64,000 nucleotides of DNA. Origin: Deltaproteobacteria bacterium. Its GTDB lineage: Bacteria; Myxococcota_A; Polyangia; GCA-2747355. Made by a program: the position numbers and the translations under genes. Below, piece by piece: positions 34,098-43,067 of this stretch. The stretch lies in contig JACKDQ010000004.1 of NCBI GenBank assembly GCA_020633415.1, positions 248,001 to 312,000 on the forward strand, written 5' to 3'. A model generated the notes under the pieces. That model was not told the DNA's origin, did no database searches, and saw nothing but the letters and a program-made list of their open reading frames with translations. The number at the start of each line of letters is the position of its first letter. The stretch's first letter is position 1.

Positions 34098-35027
34098 ATG
34101 ACTGACAAGGCATTGGGGGTCGCGGGGGTGTGTTTGGTGCTGGCATCTAGCGCGTGTGGGGCGACTTCGGCGGCCGATCGTGAGACCGCCTTGCCGACGG
34201 CCGATGCGACGGCGATTCAAAAGCTCAGCAGACAGTCGGATTTGAAGCAGGCCTTTGCGGCTGAAGTTTCCCGCGGCGACAGACACTTTACCAATCGTCA
34301 CGATCGGCGCGAGCTAGAACGCGCGATCGCTGCTTATCAAAGTGCTACCAAGCTCAACCCCAAAGATGGCGACGTTTGGACCAAGCTGTCTAGAGCGACC
34401 TATCTGCTGGCCGATGGCTTCATATCGTTCGATATCGACAAGCACGACGAGGCGAAAAGGGCGTACTTGGTGACTCACGAGCGCGGCATCGTCTATGCCA
34501 AGCGGGCGATGATGGCGATCAGTCCGGAGTTTCGCGCGGCGATCAACAGCGACGCTAAGTTTGAGGACGCGGTCAGGAAGCTCGATCGCTCGGCAGTGCC
34601 GGCGATGTATTGGTTCTGCTCCAACTACGGCCAGTGGGCGGCTAGCAAGGGGCTACTGACGATCATCAAGTACAAAGAGATGATCAAGTCGGTGATGGGT
34701 TACATCCATACCCTCGACCCCGATCACTTCTTCGGCGGTGCCGACCGCTATTTCGGCGCGTTTTGGACCAAGACGATTCCGAGCGATCTCGACAAGAGCA
34801 AGAGCCACTTCGAGGCGTCGCTCAAGCGCGCCCCCAACTACTTCGGCACCAAGGTGTTGATGGCCAGCTATTACGCCAAGAAGGCTGAGGACCGCGCCTT
34901 GTTCGAGCGCCTGCTCAAAGAGGTGATCGATGGTGACCCCAACGCTGAGCCGCGTGCCAAATCCGAGAACCTGATCGCGCAACAGAAAGCGCGTAAGCTG
35001 CTCAGCAAGATCGACGACTTCTTCTAG
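34098..35027 (+). CDS. TatT-like TPR lipoprotein (TRAP transporter T-component)
   Basis: 309 aa. A signal with Cys near residue 20 (GVCLVLASSACG) suggests a lipoprotein. The body matches the TatT family: LERAIAAYQSATKLNPKDGD, VPAMYWFCSNYGQWA, DPDHFFGGADRYFGAFW and HFEASLKRAPNYFGTKVLMAS, i.e. cryptic TPRs. In Treponema TatT forms trimers with the substrate-binding TatP. Here no TatP, DctQ or DctM gene is near, so transport is not implied. ATG at 34098 after GGAGGG. Confidence 0.82.
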   Translation: MTDKALGVAGVCLVLASSACGATSAADRETALPTADATAIQKLSRQSDLKQAFAAEVSRGDRHFTNRHDRRELERAIAAYQSATKLNPKDGDVWTKLSRATYLLADGFISFDIDKHDEAKRAYLVTHERGIVYAKRAMMAISPEFRAAINSDAKFEDAVRKLDRSAVPAMYWFCSNYGQWAASKGLLTIIKYKEMIKSVMGYIHTLDPDHFFGGADRYFGAFWTKTIPSDLDKSKSHFEASLKRAPNYFGTKVLMASYYAKKAEDRALFERLLKEVIDGDPNAEPRAKSENLIAQQKARKLLSKIDDFF

Positions 35028-35042
35028 ACGACTTGGCCTGGC

Positions 35043-37340
35043 CTAGAGCCGTCGGCCATAGTAGGCCGCGTCGATCAGCTGCTTGTTGTTAGCATAAAGC
35101 GTTGCGCGATAACGGAGCTTGCTGCCCACCGTGCGTCGGATGTTGGCGTCATCGGTGGTGCTGAGCAGATTCAGCAAGCGCTGCTCAACGTCGGGGTCGT
35201 GGGCTTGACCGAGTTGATAGACGGCCCGGATCACGACGTCCTTTTCCTGCGAGTTGAGTGCAGCGTATAGCAGCTTCTTGGCGCTTTCACCCTGGTTGGC
35301 ATTGAGCGCACCGATCACGGCGAGCTGTGTGGCCTTGTCTCCGCGACTGTAGCGATCCTCGAGAACGTCGAAGGCGCGTCGGCTGCCGATCTGAGCAAGC
35401 GCGTTGGACGCTTCGGCGGCAGTTTCTTGATCAAAGCGACCGGCGATCGCCTCAACGGCTGTCGGCGTTGCGAGTTGTCGGAGCGCTGAGAATGCGCCGT
35501 AGCGGCTCACACCATCGTCGCTGCGCAGTCGCTCGATCAGGATTTCCTCGGCTTCGCGACCGCCGGCACGCCCGAGATAGCTAAGCGCCGTGCGCGCGAT
35601 CGTTTGGTCCTTGTGCCGGGCGAGCTCGGTGAACGTCCGTGGATCGTTATAATAGGAGAGCGCCCGCATCGCCCGTTGTTTGACCCGCGCCGGTTGGCGA
35701 TCGTCGTCGAGGATTGCCAACAGTTCCTCACGCGCTTTGGGATCGGCAAGCTTACCGAGTGCCCATTCGGCGTTGTACGTTCCAGCGTGGTCCTTCGCGG
35801 TGATTTGGGCGAGCAGCACCTTGCGCGCCCGATCGCCTCCGACTTCCGCCAACGTCGCGATCGCGGCGGCCTTAGAAATCTGTCCGCCGTTTTCGATCAC
35901 ATTGAAGATCGCCTCTTCGGCGCGCTTGCCGCCGATCGCTTTGATAGCGCGCAGGGCGGTCTGCACTTCGCTGTAGTCGCCTGCGTTCAGCGAACTCACG
36001 AACAGTGGCAGGTCATCCTTGCTAGCCCACTGCGCCAGCAACGCCAGAGCTTGTTGCCGGAGCTGTCGTGCACCGTTTCGATGAGCGCTCAGCACTTGTG
36101 GCCGTGCAGCTTCGCCGCGCAGCGCGACCAGCCGCGTCAACGCGCTGGATTGGATCCCCGGGGCGCCCGTCGCGAGCAGTCGAGTTAGCGCCTGCTCGAC
36201 ATCGGGACCACTGAGTTGATTGAGTTGCAGAACGATGGCTCGCTGGGTCATCAAAGGGGACTGGCCATCGACCGTGTTGAGCAGCAGCTCGCGCGCCGAG
36301 GGGTGCACGCTATTGGCGAGCGCTCGAGCGGCGTCATCGGCCAGCATCGGGTGAAAGAGCAGCTTGGCGATCGCCGGATGAGTCGTCGGATCGTCGCTGC
36401 GGCCGAGCGCATCGAGGGCTCGCCGGCGAGCTGTTAATGATCCGTCAGCGAGCAAATTGAGCAGCGTCTGGCGGCTGAGCGGGCCATCGCTGAGCGCTTC
36501 GATCGCGGCGATCGACAGCGCGTTGTCCTTGCTCTGGGCGAGCTGACTGAGCAGCACTTGGACATCGTCGCTGGCAAACGACTTCAGCGCGCGTACGGCT
36601 TGAAGGCGGCTGGCGCGGTCGCTGCGGCGGATCAGATCGAGTAGCCGGCGCTTGGCGTTAGGGTCGGCCGTGCGTCCTAGCGCTTCGATCGCGGCGAGGC
36701 GGATCGAGGCGGCTCGATGCTCGCTCAATTTGAGCAAGCTGGCCAAGGCCTCAGATCCGCCGAGCGCGCCCAGGCTGCGAATTGCCGCCAACTCACCGGC
36801 GTCGGCTAAGCTAGCTAGGACCTTTGCTGCGTCGGCGTGGTGACTTTCGGCGAGCGCTTCGAGGAGATAGGAGCGCTCTTTGGTTTCACCGTGGGACTCG
36901 AGTCGCGCGATCAAACCTTCGACGGCTTGATCGCTGCGGACTTGGCCCAGCGCGTGAATCGCTGCGTAGCGCTCGGCGGCCGGCGCACCGTCGGCGAGCA
37001 GCGCGCGGAGTTGCTTGACTGCTGCCGGGCCCCCGGCCAGTCCGAGTTGGCGGATCGCCGTCAGCCGCAGTCGCGGATCGCTGCTGGTTTGTAGTGCTTC
37101 GCTGAGCAGTCCGGCGGCGCGTACGCCACCGCTGCGACCCAGTCGGCGAATCAGCCTGATCCGCTCGGCTGGATCGCTGCGCTGAAAACGCCCGCGCATT
37201 TCGCTGGCCTGTTCGTCCGAATCGATTGGCCTGCTGATCTCACCCGTGATCTCGCGCATCCAGCCGGCGGCGGCGAGCGCACCCAGCGCCAGACAAGTGC
37301 CGTAAAGCAACACGCGGGAACGATCGATCGCTCTGGCCAT
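35043..37340 (-). CDS. Membrane-anchored HEAT-repeat protein
   Basis: 765 aa. One N-terminal transmembrane or signal segment (RVLLYGTCLALGALAAAGW) is followed by about 20 HEAT/PBS-lyase-like repeats of 30-33 residues, e.g. RLTAIRQLGLAGGPAAVKQL, RLAAIEALGRTADPNAKRRL and AIRSLGALGGSEALASLL. The array fills the rest of the protein, so it is a scaffold or protein-interaction surface in the periplasm. The ATG at 37340 is chosen because GGAGGG precedes it; an upstream GTG-like start at 37418 is unlikely. Convergent with TatT, 15 bases apart. Confidence 0.85.
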   Translation of the reverse strand: MARAIDRSRVLLYGTCLALGALAAAGWMREITGEISRPIDSDEQASEMRGRFQRSDPAERIRLIRRLGRSGGVRAAGLLSEALQTSSDPRLRLTAIRQLGLAGGPAAVKQLRALLADGAPAAERYAAIHALGQVRSDQAVEGLIARLESHGETKERSYLLEALAESHHADAAKVLASLADAGELAAIRSLGALGGSEALASLLKLSEHRAASIRLAAIEALGRTADPNAKRRLLDLIRRSDRASRLQAVRALKSFASDDVQVLLSQLAQSKDNALSIAAIEALSDGPLSRQTLLNLLADGSLTARRRALDALGRSDDPTTHPAIAKLLFHPMLADDAARALANSVHPSARELLLNTVDGQSPLMTQRAIVLQLNQLSGPDVEQALTRLLATGAPGIQSSALTRLVALRGEAARPQVLSAHRNGARQLRQQALALLAQWASKDDLPLFVSSLNAGDYSEVQTALRAIKAIGGKRAEEAIFNVIENGGQISKAAAIATLAEVGGDRARKVLLAQITAKDHAGTYNAEWALGKLADPKAREELLAILDDDRQPARVKQRAMRALSYYNDPRTFTELARHKDQTIARTALSYLGRAGGREAEEILIERLRSDDGVSRYGAFSALRQLATPTAVEAIAGRFDQETAAEASNALAQIGSRRAFDVLEDRYSRGDKATQLAVIGALNANQGESAKKLLYAALNSQEKDVVIRAVYQLGQAHDPDVEQRLLNLLSTTDDANIRRTVGSKLRYRATLYANNKQLIDAAYYGRRL

Positions 37341-37662
37341 CGCGGACCCTCCAAAAGTCTTCTTTGCTACGCGTTGGATTTGGGCAAGCTCCCCCAGGCA
37401 TTCCGATCCTCTGACCACCGGGCCGCTGCCAGGTTCCCTCGGACGGTGAACTGCCTGCTAACCGGTGAGAATCTGTGAAGATAAATTCCCGCGCGCCAAT
37501 GAAGCGTTACGCTCGCGCGGTCACTGCTTTGCCGGCAATCCTGCGCTGCCTCAACAGGCTTGACCGTTTGGTCAGGCGCTGGTAACGCCCAATGCGCTTC
37601 TGCTGGAATATCGGCGCTGCCGGTGCCGTTCGAACCAGCGTCAGATTCCGAAAGGATGGGCG
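37341..37662. other. 322-base intergenic region with a TGACC palindrome
   Basis: Between divergent genes (HEAT protein, minus; lipoprotein, plus). It contains TGACC-GTTT-GGTCA at 37561-37574, preceded by T so that TTGACC could double as a -35 with a weak TAACGC 17 bases on. The symmetric TTGACC...GGTCA form is reminiscent of TetR-family operators. No open frame with coding character and no RNA gene is seen in the rest. Confidence 0.5.
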
Positions 37663-38325
37663 ATGAACGAGAGCTTTTCTCTGAGCCGTTTTGTCTTGCT
37701 GTGCGTGTGGCTGTCGCTATCGGTCGGTTGCGGTGCTGATCGCCAACTGAGTGGCGATAGTAGCGTCAGCGATAGTGCAGTGAAGGTCGACGCAAGCAGC
37801 CAAGCTGATGGCACGGTGATCGATGCCGCGCGCGCCGATCTCGATCAGCCGCCCGATGGGCGTTTGCCGCCGCGCGATTTTCGCATCCCGGACTTTTCCT
37901 TGCCCGATGGTTTGTCGATCCCCGATGGATTTCGTCCGAGCGACATTTACCTGATCACCGACGTGAGCACGCCGGATCTGGCGCCGTTTCCCGACGGCAG
38001 CGGGACGACCTGCCCGACGGTCTCTGGTGCCTATCTAATCCTTGCGCTGCCCAATCAGCCGTCGCTCTGCAATTTGATCATCCCGACCGGTTCTGCGGTG
38101 CAGTGCAGCGTGGCCCAAAACGGCTGCAAGATCGACGTTAGCTGTTCGGGGCTGCCGGTGACACTCCAGGCGAGCGTCGACCAAGCAGGTCAGGCCAAGG
38201 GCCAGCTAAGTGTTGCCGGCTTCGCCGTCAACTACGCCTTTCAATTCGCTCCCAATGGACTCGAGGCGACCTTCACCGCTGCCGTCGCGGGCGCGAGCTG
38301 CAAATACGCCGGCCCTAAGAAATAG
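37663..38325 (+). CDS. Lipoprotein of unknown function
   Basis: 220 aa. Signal RFVLLCVWLSLSVGCGAD with the lipid Cys in SVGC. Residues 30-110 are low-complexity with Asp/Pro-rich short repeats (PDFSLPDGLSIPDGFRPSD), a likely extended linker away from the membrane. The C-terminal ~100 residues (CPTVSGAYLILALPNQPSLC onward) hold six Cys and beta strands. ATG at 37663. No known domain recognised. Confidence 0.75.
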   Translation: MNESFSLSRFVLLCVWLSLSVGCGADRQLSGDSSVSDSAVKVDASSQADGTVIDAARADLDQPPDGRLPPRDFRIPDFSLPDGLSIPDGFRPSDIYLITDVSTPDLAPFPDGSGTTCPTVSGAYLILALPNQPSLCNLIIPTGSAVQCSVAQNGCKIDVSCSGLPVTLQASVDQAGQAKGQLSVAGFAVNYAFQFAPNGLEATFTAAVAGASCKYAGPKK

Positions 38326-38351
38326 CCAACCGGGCACGCCTCGCTGCGGCA

Positions 38352-38759
38352 TCAAGGACAGGGCGTAAGGCTAGTCGCGCTCGTCGTGCAGAGCCACCCG
38401 GTGCCGCCGCAATCGGCCGCCTGCCTGCAGCTGCCGACCGCGCCGCTGCAGAGCGGCGTTTGGCAGCTGCTCGTCGGTCCGATCGTCGGCTGACACTCGG
38501 CGTTGGTCCGGCAGAGGTTATAGCGGCAGACGCAGCTGGTACTTGCGTCGATCGTGGCATCAACGCTGAGGTCGGCGAGTGATCCGTCTTGACCTTGGTC
38601 GAGCGCTGCATCGAGCGAGGCACCATCGACTGTTGCATCGACCTTCGTCGGTTGAGCATCGGCGAAGAGCTCGATCGTCTCCGTCGCGCATCCGGCGTAA
38701 GACAACAGCAGTCCGAGCACCAGGCAGCGCACGCCGCAGCTACGGGAATCGCGGGTCAT
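38352..38759 (-). CDS. Small Cys-rich lipoprotein, last gene of sigma/anti-sigma operon
   Basis: 135 aa. MTRDSRSCGVRCLVLGLLLSYAGC is a signal with a lipobox-like YAGC. An Asp/Ala-rich linker follows (DATVDGASLDAALDQGQDG), then a Cys-rich domain (CVCRYNLCRTNAECQ, CGGTGWLCTTS) with ten Cys. The ATG at 38759 overlaps the anti-sigma stop (ATGA), so translation is coupled. Possibly the signal-receiving or structural output of the operon; function unknown. Confidence 0.7.
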   Translation of the reverse strand: MTRDSRSCGVRCLVLGLLLSYAGCATETIELFADAQPTKVDATVDGASLDAALDQGQDGSLADLSVDATIDASTSCVCRYNLCRTNAECQPTIGPTSSCQTPLCSGAVGSCRQAADCGGTGWLCTTSATSLTPCP

Positions 38760-40393
38760 TGCGCGTTGCATCGCTGGACCAGGCGCTGCCGATAGCGACC
38801 ATGGGCAAAGCGCCGCAGATAGCGCTCGATCAGCGGCTTGGCTTGCCTGCAACCGCCGAGTTTTTCGGCGAGCTGTGCCGAGAGAAACAACGCCTGCTCC
38901 AGTTGACCAGAGCCAGGATAACGCGTTTGGAAGGTTTCCAGGCAGCGAAACGCCTCGGCGTGCTTTTGGTTTCTAAGCTTGGCTTGGCAGCGCAAGAAAT
39001 GGGCGGCTCCCGAGAGGCTTGATCCCTGGGGAACTGCGGCGAGCAATTGGGCTGCACGTCGCGGATCTCCTCGACGCAGGTATACGCGGGCCAGATCGAG
39101 GCGCGCCGTAGGCCAGAGCGCCTGGGCCGTCGGATCGTCGAGCAGTTGTTCGAAGATGCGCTGGGCGACTGGCAGCTCGCCGCGTGCGATCGCCTGCTCC
39201 GCGGCTCGATATCGCGCTTCGGCTGTTGGCCGAGTTGGTTGGCGCTCTCCCGTTTTGCCTGGGTTGTCGACGGCTACGTCTGGTGCGCGTGGCTGGGTCC
39301 GCGCCGCCGGCGATCGCTTGCGACGCGTTTTTACCGGCTGCCTGAGATTCGTCACAGCTGGTAGCGCTCGGCGGCGCACCGCGCCAAGCGGCCGCTGTTC
39401 GATCCGCCGAGCGTGGCCCGATCGTCGCAGGTCGATGCTGGCAAGGCCCAGTGGCAATTGCGCGACCAACGGTGCCTCGCCGAGGTAATGGCCGCGAGCG
39501 TAGAGGCTGCCCGTGGTATCGCTGACGCGGGCGATCCAGTGCCGCGCTGAGGCTGGTGGTGACCAGGCGGTGCGCTCGAGTAACGCGTTGAGTGCGCCGT
39601 CGGCGTTGCCGTTGCTCCATGTTTGTCCGGCGCGCAGTCTGGCGATCCCTTCGGCGGACTGAAAGATCGCTACCTCGCCCCGCTCGACCACCACCGTTAG
39701 CGATATCGCATCGGGGCGCGCCACAGCGAAACGCGTGCCGACGATCACGATCCGATACTGTCCGGCGACGATCGCCAGCGGCTGATCGTGTCGAGTTGGC
39801 GAGTCGACGACAAGTCGGCCGCTGTGCAAGGTGAGTTGCTGACCGTCGGCACTGGCGGCCGTGCTCAGTCGGCCTGGTCCACGCAGCAGCACGTCGGTGG
39901 CACCGAGACGAGCGCGGAGGGTCTGGCCGGCTTCGGCGCGCAGGACTTGATGCGTTGCGCCGATTTCCGATACGCGATCGAGCGCTCCACGGCCGGCGAT
40001 CAGATAGAGCGCCAGTGGCGCTGTCTGCTGCAGCGGTGGCGGTACGATGCGCTTTGCTTGTTGTGGCGGCGAACTATCGCCGATCACTTTGGCGCGGGGC
40101 CAAAGCGCCCAAGCCGCGAGCAGTACGAGCGCCAACGCCGAGGGTATCCATAATGCCCAGCGCGCACCTTGACGAGGTGGCGGTTGGGTGAGCTCGGCCA
40201 GTACACGGTTTTGGATGCGCAGACGAGCGACTTGGTCGAGGCCATCGGCTGCGCTGGACTCGATCGCCGAGCGCAGCGTACCGATCACTTCGGTTGCTTG
40301 GCTGCAGTGTGGGCATTCGCGGCGATGCGCGATCAACGCTTGGTTGTCGCCCTGCAGTCCAAGCAGCGCGTCGGTTGCCTTGTTGCAGCTCAT
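38756..40393 (-). CDS. Transmembrane anti-sigma factor: zinc-binding head, FecR and PEGA domains, TPR tail
   Basis: 545 aa. The cytoplasmic N-terminus has the ZAS zinc motif H-x3-C-x2-C (AHRRECPHC). A transmembrane helix (WIPSALALVLLAAWALWP, about 82-100) follows, then a FecR-like periplasmic domain with GTRFAVARPDAISLTVVVER and GEVAIFQ, a PEGA-like segment (GSLYARGHYLGEAPLVAQLP), a Lys/Arg/Pro-rich linker, and TPRs near the C-terminus (AIARGELPVAQRIFEQLLDD, RLDLARVYLRRGDPRRAAQL). ATG at 40393 overlaps the sigma stop (ATGA). It should sequester the sigma factor until a periplasmic signal is sensed. Confidence 0.85.
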   Translation of the reverse strand: MSCNKATDALLGLQGDNQALIAHRRECPHCSQATEVIGTLRSAIESSAADGLDQVARLRIQNRVLAELTQPPPRQGARWALWIPSALALVLLAAWALWPRAKVIGDSSPPQQAKRIVPPPLQQTAPLALYLIAGRGALDRVSEIGATHQVLRAEAGQTLRARLGATDVLLRGPGRLSTAASADGQQLTLHSGRLVVDSPTRHDQPLAIVAGQYRIVIVGTRFAVARPDAISLTVVVERGEVAIFQSAEGIARLRAGQTWSNGNADGALNALLERTAWSPPASARHWIARVSDTTGSLYARGHYLGEAPLVAQLPLGLASIDLRRSGHARRIEQRPLGAVRRRALPAVTNLRQPVKTRRKRSPAARTQPRAPDVAVDNPGKTGERQPTRPTAEARYRAAEQAIARGELPVAQRIFEQLLDDPTAQALWPTARLDLARVYLRRGDPRRAAQLLAAVPQGSSLSGAAHFLRCQAKLRNQKHAEAFRCLETFQTRYPGSGQLEQALFLSAQLAEKLGGCRQAKPLIERYLRRFAHGRYRQRLVQRCNAQ

Positions 40394-41025
40394 CGACGCT
40401 CCTCCCGCAACCGCTGTTGCTTTTGGCGCTGCGCGGCTTGCTGCAGCTCGTGTTGAGCGTGGCGCACGCGTTGACCGACCGTAGCTGGTGTAGCATTGAC
40501 CAATTCGCCGATCTCCGGCAGCGACAGTCCGTCGACAACGCGTAGCACAAACGCGATGCGCTTTTTTGGTTTGAGTTGATCGAGCAGCTCGAGGACCTGG
40601 TTCAGTTCTTGTTGCTTGAGGGCCTTGTCTTCGGGCGAGGCCGCCGAGTCGACTATCTTTTCGACGATCGTTTCCGATAGCGGCTGCTGTCCGCGGGCTC
40701 TCCGCCGTTTCAGGTGTCCATAGGCCACGCGCACGACGATCCGATAGAGCCAGGTCGAAAAGCTCGCTTCGCCGCGAAACTTCGGCAGGCCGCGAAAGGC
40801 GGCGACGAAGACCTCTTGCACTAAGTCTTCGCGGTCCGGGTCGGGGCCGATCAGGCGCGTGATCCGGCGAAACACCTCGTCAGCGTGCCGACGAAACAGT
40901 TGCTCAAGGGCCTGGTTATCGCCACCACGCGCCGCCTGAACGAGCGGATCGCTGGCCGGCGGCTCCTGCCGCACGGCGCGCAGACTCGACGCCCAGATCA
41001 GTGGTGTGGCGATCAGCGCGTCCAT
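40390..41025 (-). CDS. ECF-family RNA polymerase sigma factor
   Basis: 211 aa. Region 2 reads LFRRHADEVFRRITRLIGPD and DREDLVQEVFVAAFRGLPKF followed by FSTWLYRIVVRVAYGHLKRRR; region 4 reads LLDQLKPKKRIAFVLRVVDG, LSLPEIGELVNATPATVGQR and VRHAQHEL. The ATG at 41025 lies inside the upstream gene (13-base overlap), and the stop overlaps the anti-sigma start by four bases. Its target promoter cannot be deduced; it is likely autoregulatory, in the gap at 41907-42020. Confidence 0.93.
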   Translation of the reverse strand: MDALIATPLIWASSLRAVRQEPPASDPLVQAARGGDNQALEQLFRRHADEVFRRITRLIGPDPDREDLVQEVFVAAFRGLPKFRGEASFSTWLYRIVVRVAYGHLKRRRARGQQPLSETIVEKIVDSAASPEDKALKQQELNQVLELLDQLKPKKRIAFVLRVVDGLSLPEIGELVNATPATVGQRVRHAQHELQQAAQRQKQQRLREERR

Positions 41026-41906
41026 CGATAGCCCAATCCGGCGCCCAACCACAAGGCGACGCGCTGCGAGGCGACGATCGCCTTGCCCGCGGCCTGATAG
41101 GCGGTTCGCGAAAAGAAGAAGTCGCTTCCGGCAAGTCCAAGAAACTCGATCCGTCTCCAGATCGCTTGTCGCCAAGCCACGCCGAGACCCAGTCCCCAAT
41201 GCGTGTCGCTGCGCGAGACCTGGCGCGTATCTACCTCTCCGGAAAGCAGCGTTGGTTGAACGATCACGTGCCCACGCAGCTGAAGGGCGGCGATCGGTTG
41301 CCAAAACGCGCCGAGGCGTGCGGCGAAAAACGGCGCGCCGAGCTGCTGATCGCCGATCGCGGGGTAGCTGCCGTATTCGAGATTGAGGAATGCACCAAGT
41401 GGGTAGGCTCGGACACGCACCGAGAGGTCGGCGGCCAAGCCAATCATTGGACGCTCGGCGTTGCTTCCGGTGCCAATCAGCGGCAACGCGGCGCCGACGA
41501 TCTGCTGTCGCGCGGGCTCGGTGCCTTTTGATGAGACGGTGATCGGTGGCGGGAGATCGACTTCGGTTGGCCGTTCGAGCAGATTGGCGGCGATCAGCGC
41601 GGCGTGACGCAATGCCGCGCCGTCGGTGTCCACGGTAAACCTTTCGGTCCGGCCGTTGTAGCGCACAAAGAGACCGGTCCGATCGCGGCCGATTTCCAGT
41701 GTGCCGCCCGCTTGCCGCCAGTTCGGCAAGCGCAAGCCGAGGGCCTGAATCAAGGCGGCGCTATCGAAGGGCAGTCGCGGGTCAACATTGACAGTCGCGC
41801 CGCGGGCGTCCGCCGCGGCTACGCGATGATCGGCAGAAAACGCGACGTTGGCTGGACCGAGGGCGATCCACAGCGAAACCGCCACGATCGGGTTGAGCGT
41901 CTGCAC
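41013..41906 (-). CDS. Predicted outer-membrane beta-barrel-like protein, first gene of the sigma operon
   Basis: 297 aa. Signal peptide NPIVAVSLWIALGPANVAFSA. The N-terminal ~110 residues contain a small domain with short strands (GTLEIGRDRTGLFVRYNG). The C-terminal ~170 residues alternate hydrophobic and polar residues (IGLAADLSVRVRAYPLGAFL, LQLRGHVIVQPTLLS, HWGLGLGVAWRQAIWRR) and end in an aromatic-rich YRWTR, as in outer-membrane barrels. ATG at 41906. Overlaps the sigma gene, an unusual order that suggests it is a co-regulated sensor or target. No named family. Confidence 0.7.
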   Translation of the reverse strand: MQTLNPIVAVSLWIALGPANVAFSADHRVAAADARGATVNVDPRLPFDSAALIQALGLRLPNWRQAGGTLEIGRDRTGLFVRYNGRTERFTVDTDGAALRHAALIAANLLERPTEVDLPPPITVSSKGTEPARQQIVGAALPLIGTGSNAERPMIGLAADLSVRVRAYPLGAFLNLEYGSYPAIGDQQLGAPFFAARLGAFWQPIAALQLRGHVIVQPTLLSGEVDTRQVSRSDTHWGLGLGVAWRQAIWRRIEFLGLAGSDFFFSRTAYQAAGKAIVASQRVALWLGAGLGYRWTR

Positions 41907-42020
41907 ACCCCTTTAGTGCACGGTTTGCCAAAAAAGAAAAAACTTTTTCGCTTCTCCGGCGGGCGCCGCACTAAGCCCAACAGACACACGGCCCATAGCG
42001 ACGGAAGGAAGGGCACACAC

Positions 42021-43007
42021 GTGAACAACTTCAAATGCTTACTAGCGAAAATGGCGATTATCGCCGCAATTACGGCGGCCACCGCCTGTGGACTCGACAA
42101 CGCGGATCCCAGTGGGACGGGCAAAGGCTCGCACCTTGGCCTGCGGCCAGCCGCACCAGCACCGCAACCCGCCACGCCACAGACCACACCGCCCAGTACA
42201 CCCCCGAGCACGAAGGAGATCTGCGACAACAAGATCGATGATGACGGTGATGGTGCGGTCGACTGCGCAGACAGCGATTGTCAGCGCGAGCCAGCTTGCT
42301 ACGCGAGCCCTGGCTGTAACGGCAACTGCAGCTGCGACTTGATCAAGCAGAACTGCGCTGCGCCGACGGATCGCTGCTGGCCAGTCGGCCCGAAAGTGTC
42401 CGACGGCGCATGTTATCCGTATGGACCGAAGCAGGCCGGTGACCCCTGCGTCGAGCCGCCAGTGGATGGGGCCGATTCCTGCGGCAAAGGACTGATCTGC
42501 GTTGCCAAGGATCAAAATGGCACCGATGGACGTTGCTATCCGCTCTGCGATAACAAGGCGTCCTGCAAAGCCAACGAAACCTGCGCGCAAGTCTCGCTGG
42601 GCAACGTTCACAGCGACTGGGGCATTTGCATCGCCACGCCACCACCACCACCGCCCGCGCCGACGCCGTGCGATGTGCTCAAGCCGCAATGCAAGGCCGG
42701 CGAGATGTGCGATTTGGCGGCAGGTGGAATCTGCGTCAAGGCCGGGACGACAGCTGCGGGTAGTCCCTGCAATGTCAGCAGCGCCTGCGTATCGGGCACC
42801 GGGTGTGCCTCGCACGTCGGCTGGGATGGTCTGAGCGGCGACTATTACTTTGCCCTCGACTTTGGTCGCGCGGGTTCGTGCGAGAAGTACTGCAGTCTCA
42901 ACGCTGCGAACAGCGGCTGTGCCAGCGGCGAGCTCTGCGGCAAGCTGCTCGACAAAGGCGGAAACGCTAACCCTACCGTCGGGATTTGCTACAGCAAAGC
43001 GCCCTGA
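42021..43007 (+). CDS. Cys-rich exported protein with DNKIDDDGDG motif
   Basis: 328 aa. A signal (FKCLLAKMAIIAAITAATAC) precedes Cys at about residue 23. A Pro/Thr-rich linker (PAAPAPQPATPQTTPPSTPP) leads to EICDNKIDDDGDGAVDC, a motif repeated in many secreted myxobacterial proteins, with an EF-hand-like Asp loop. The rest holds over 20 Cys in EGF-like spacing (CGKGLICVAKDQNG, CKAGEMCDLAAGGIC) and a second Pro run (PPPPPAPTPC). GTG at 42021 with GGAAGG upstream. Divergent from the sigma operon. Function unknown. Confidence 0.78.
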   Translation: MNNFKCLLAKMAIIAAITAATACGLDNADPSGTGKGSHLGLRPAAPAPQPATPQTTPPSTPPSTKEICDNKIDDDGDGAVDCADSDCQREPACYASPGCNGNCSCDLIKQNCAAPTDRCWPVGPKVSDGACYPYGPKQAGDPCVEPPVDGADSCGKGLICVAKDQNGTDGRCYPLCDNKASCKANETCAQVSLGNVHSDWGICIATPPPPPPAPTPCDVLKPQCKAGEMCDLAAGGICVKAGTTAAGSPCNVSSACVSGTGCASHVGWDGLSGDYYFALDFGRAGSCEKYCSLNAANSGCASGELCGKLLDKGGNANPTVGICYSKAP

Positions 43008-43015
43008 CGCCCGAG

Positions 43016-43051
43016 CCCAGGCGGCGCAAAATGGATTCACCGCCGCCTGGG
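43016..43051. terminator. Terminator-like hairpin
   Basis: CCCAGGCGGCG (43016-43026) and CGCCGCCTGGG (43041-43051) form a perfect GC-rich 11-base-pair stem with a 14-base loop, starting nine bases after the stop of the Cys-rich protein. It is followed by TTATCCTGCTTCTGCT, a poor T-tract. Probably the end of that transcript, before the MBL gene. Confidence 0.5.
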
Positions 43052-43067
43052 TTATCCTGCTTCTGCT

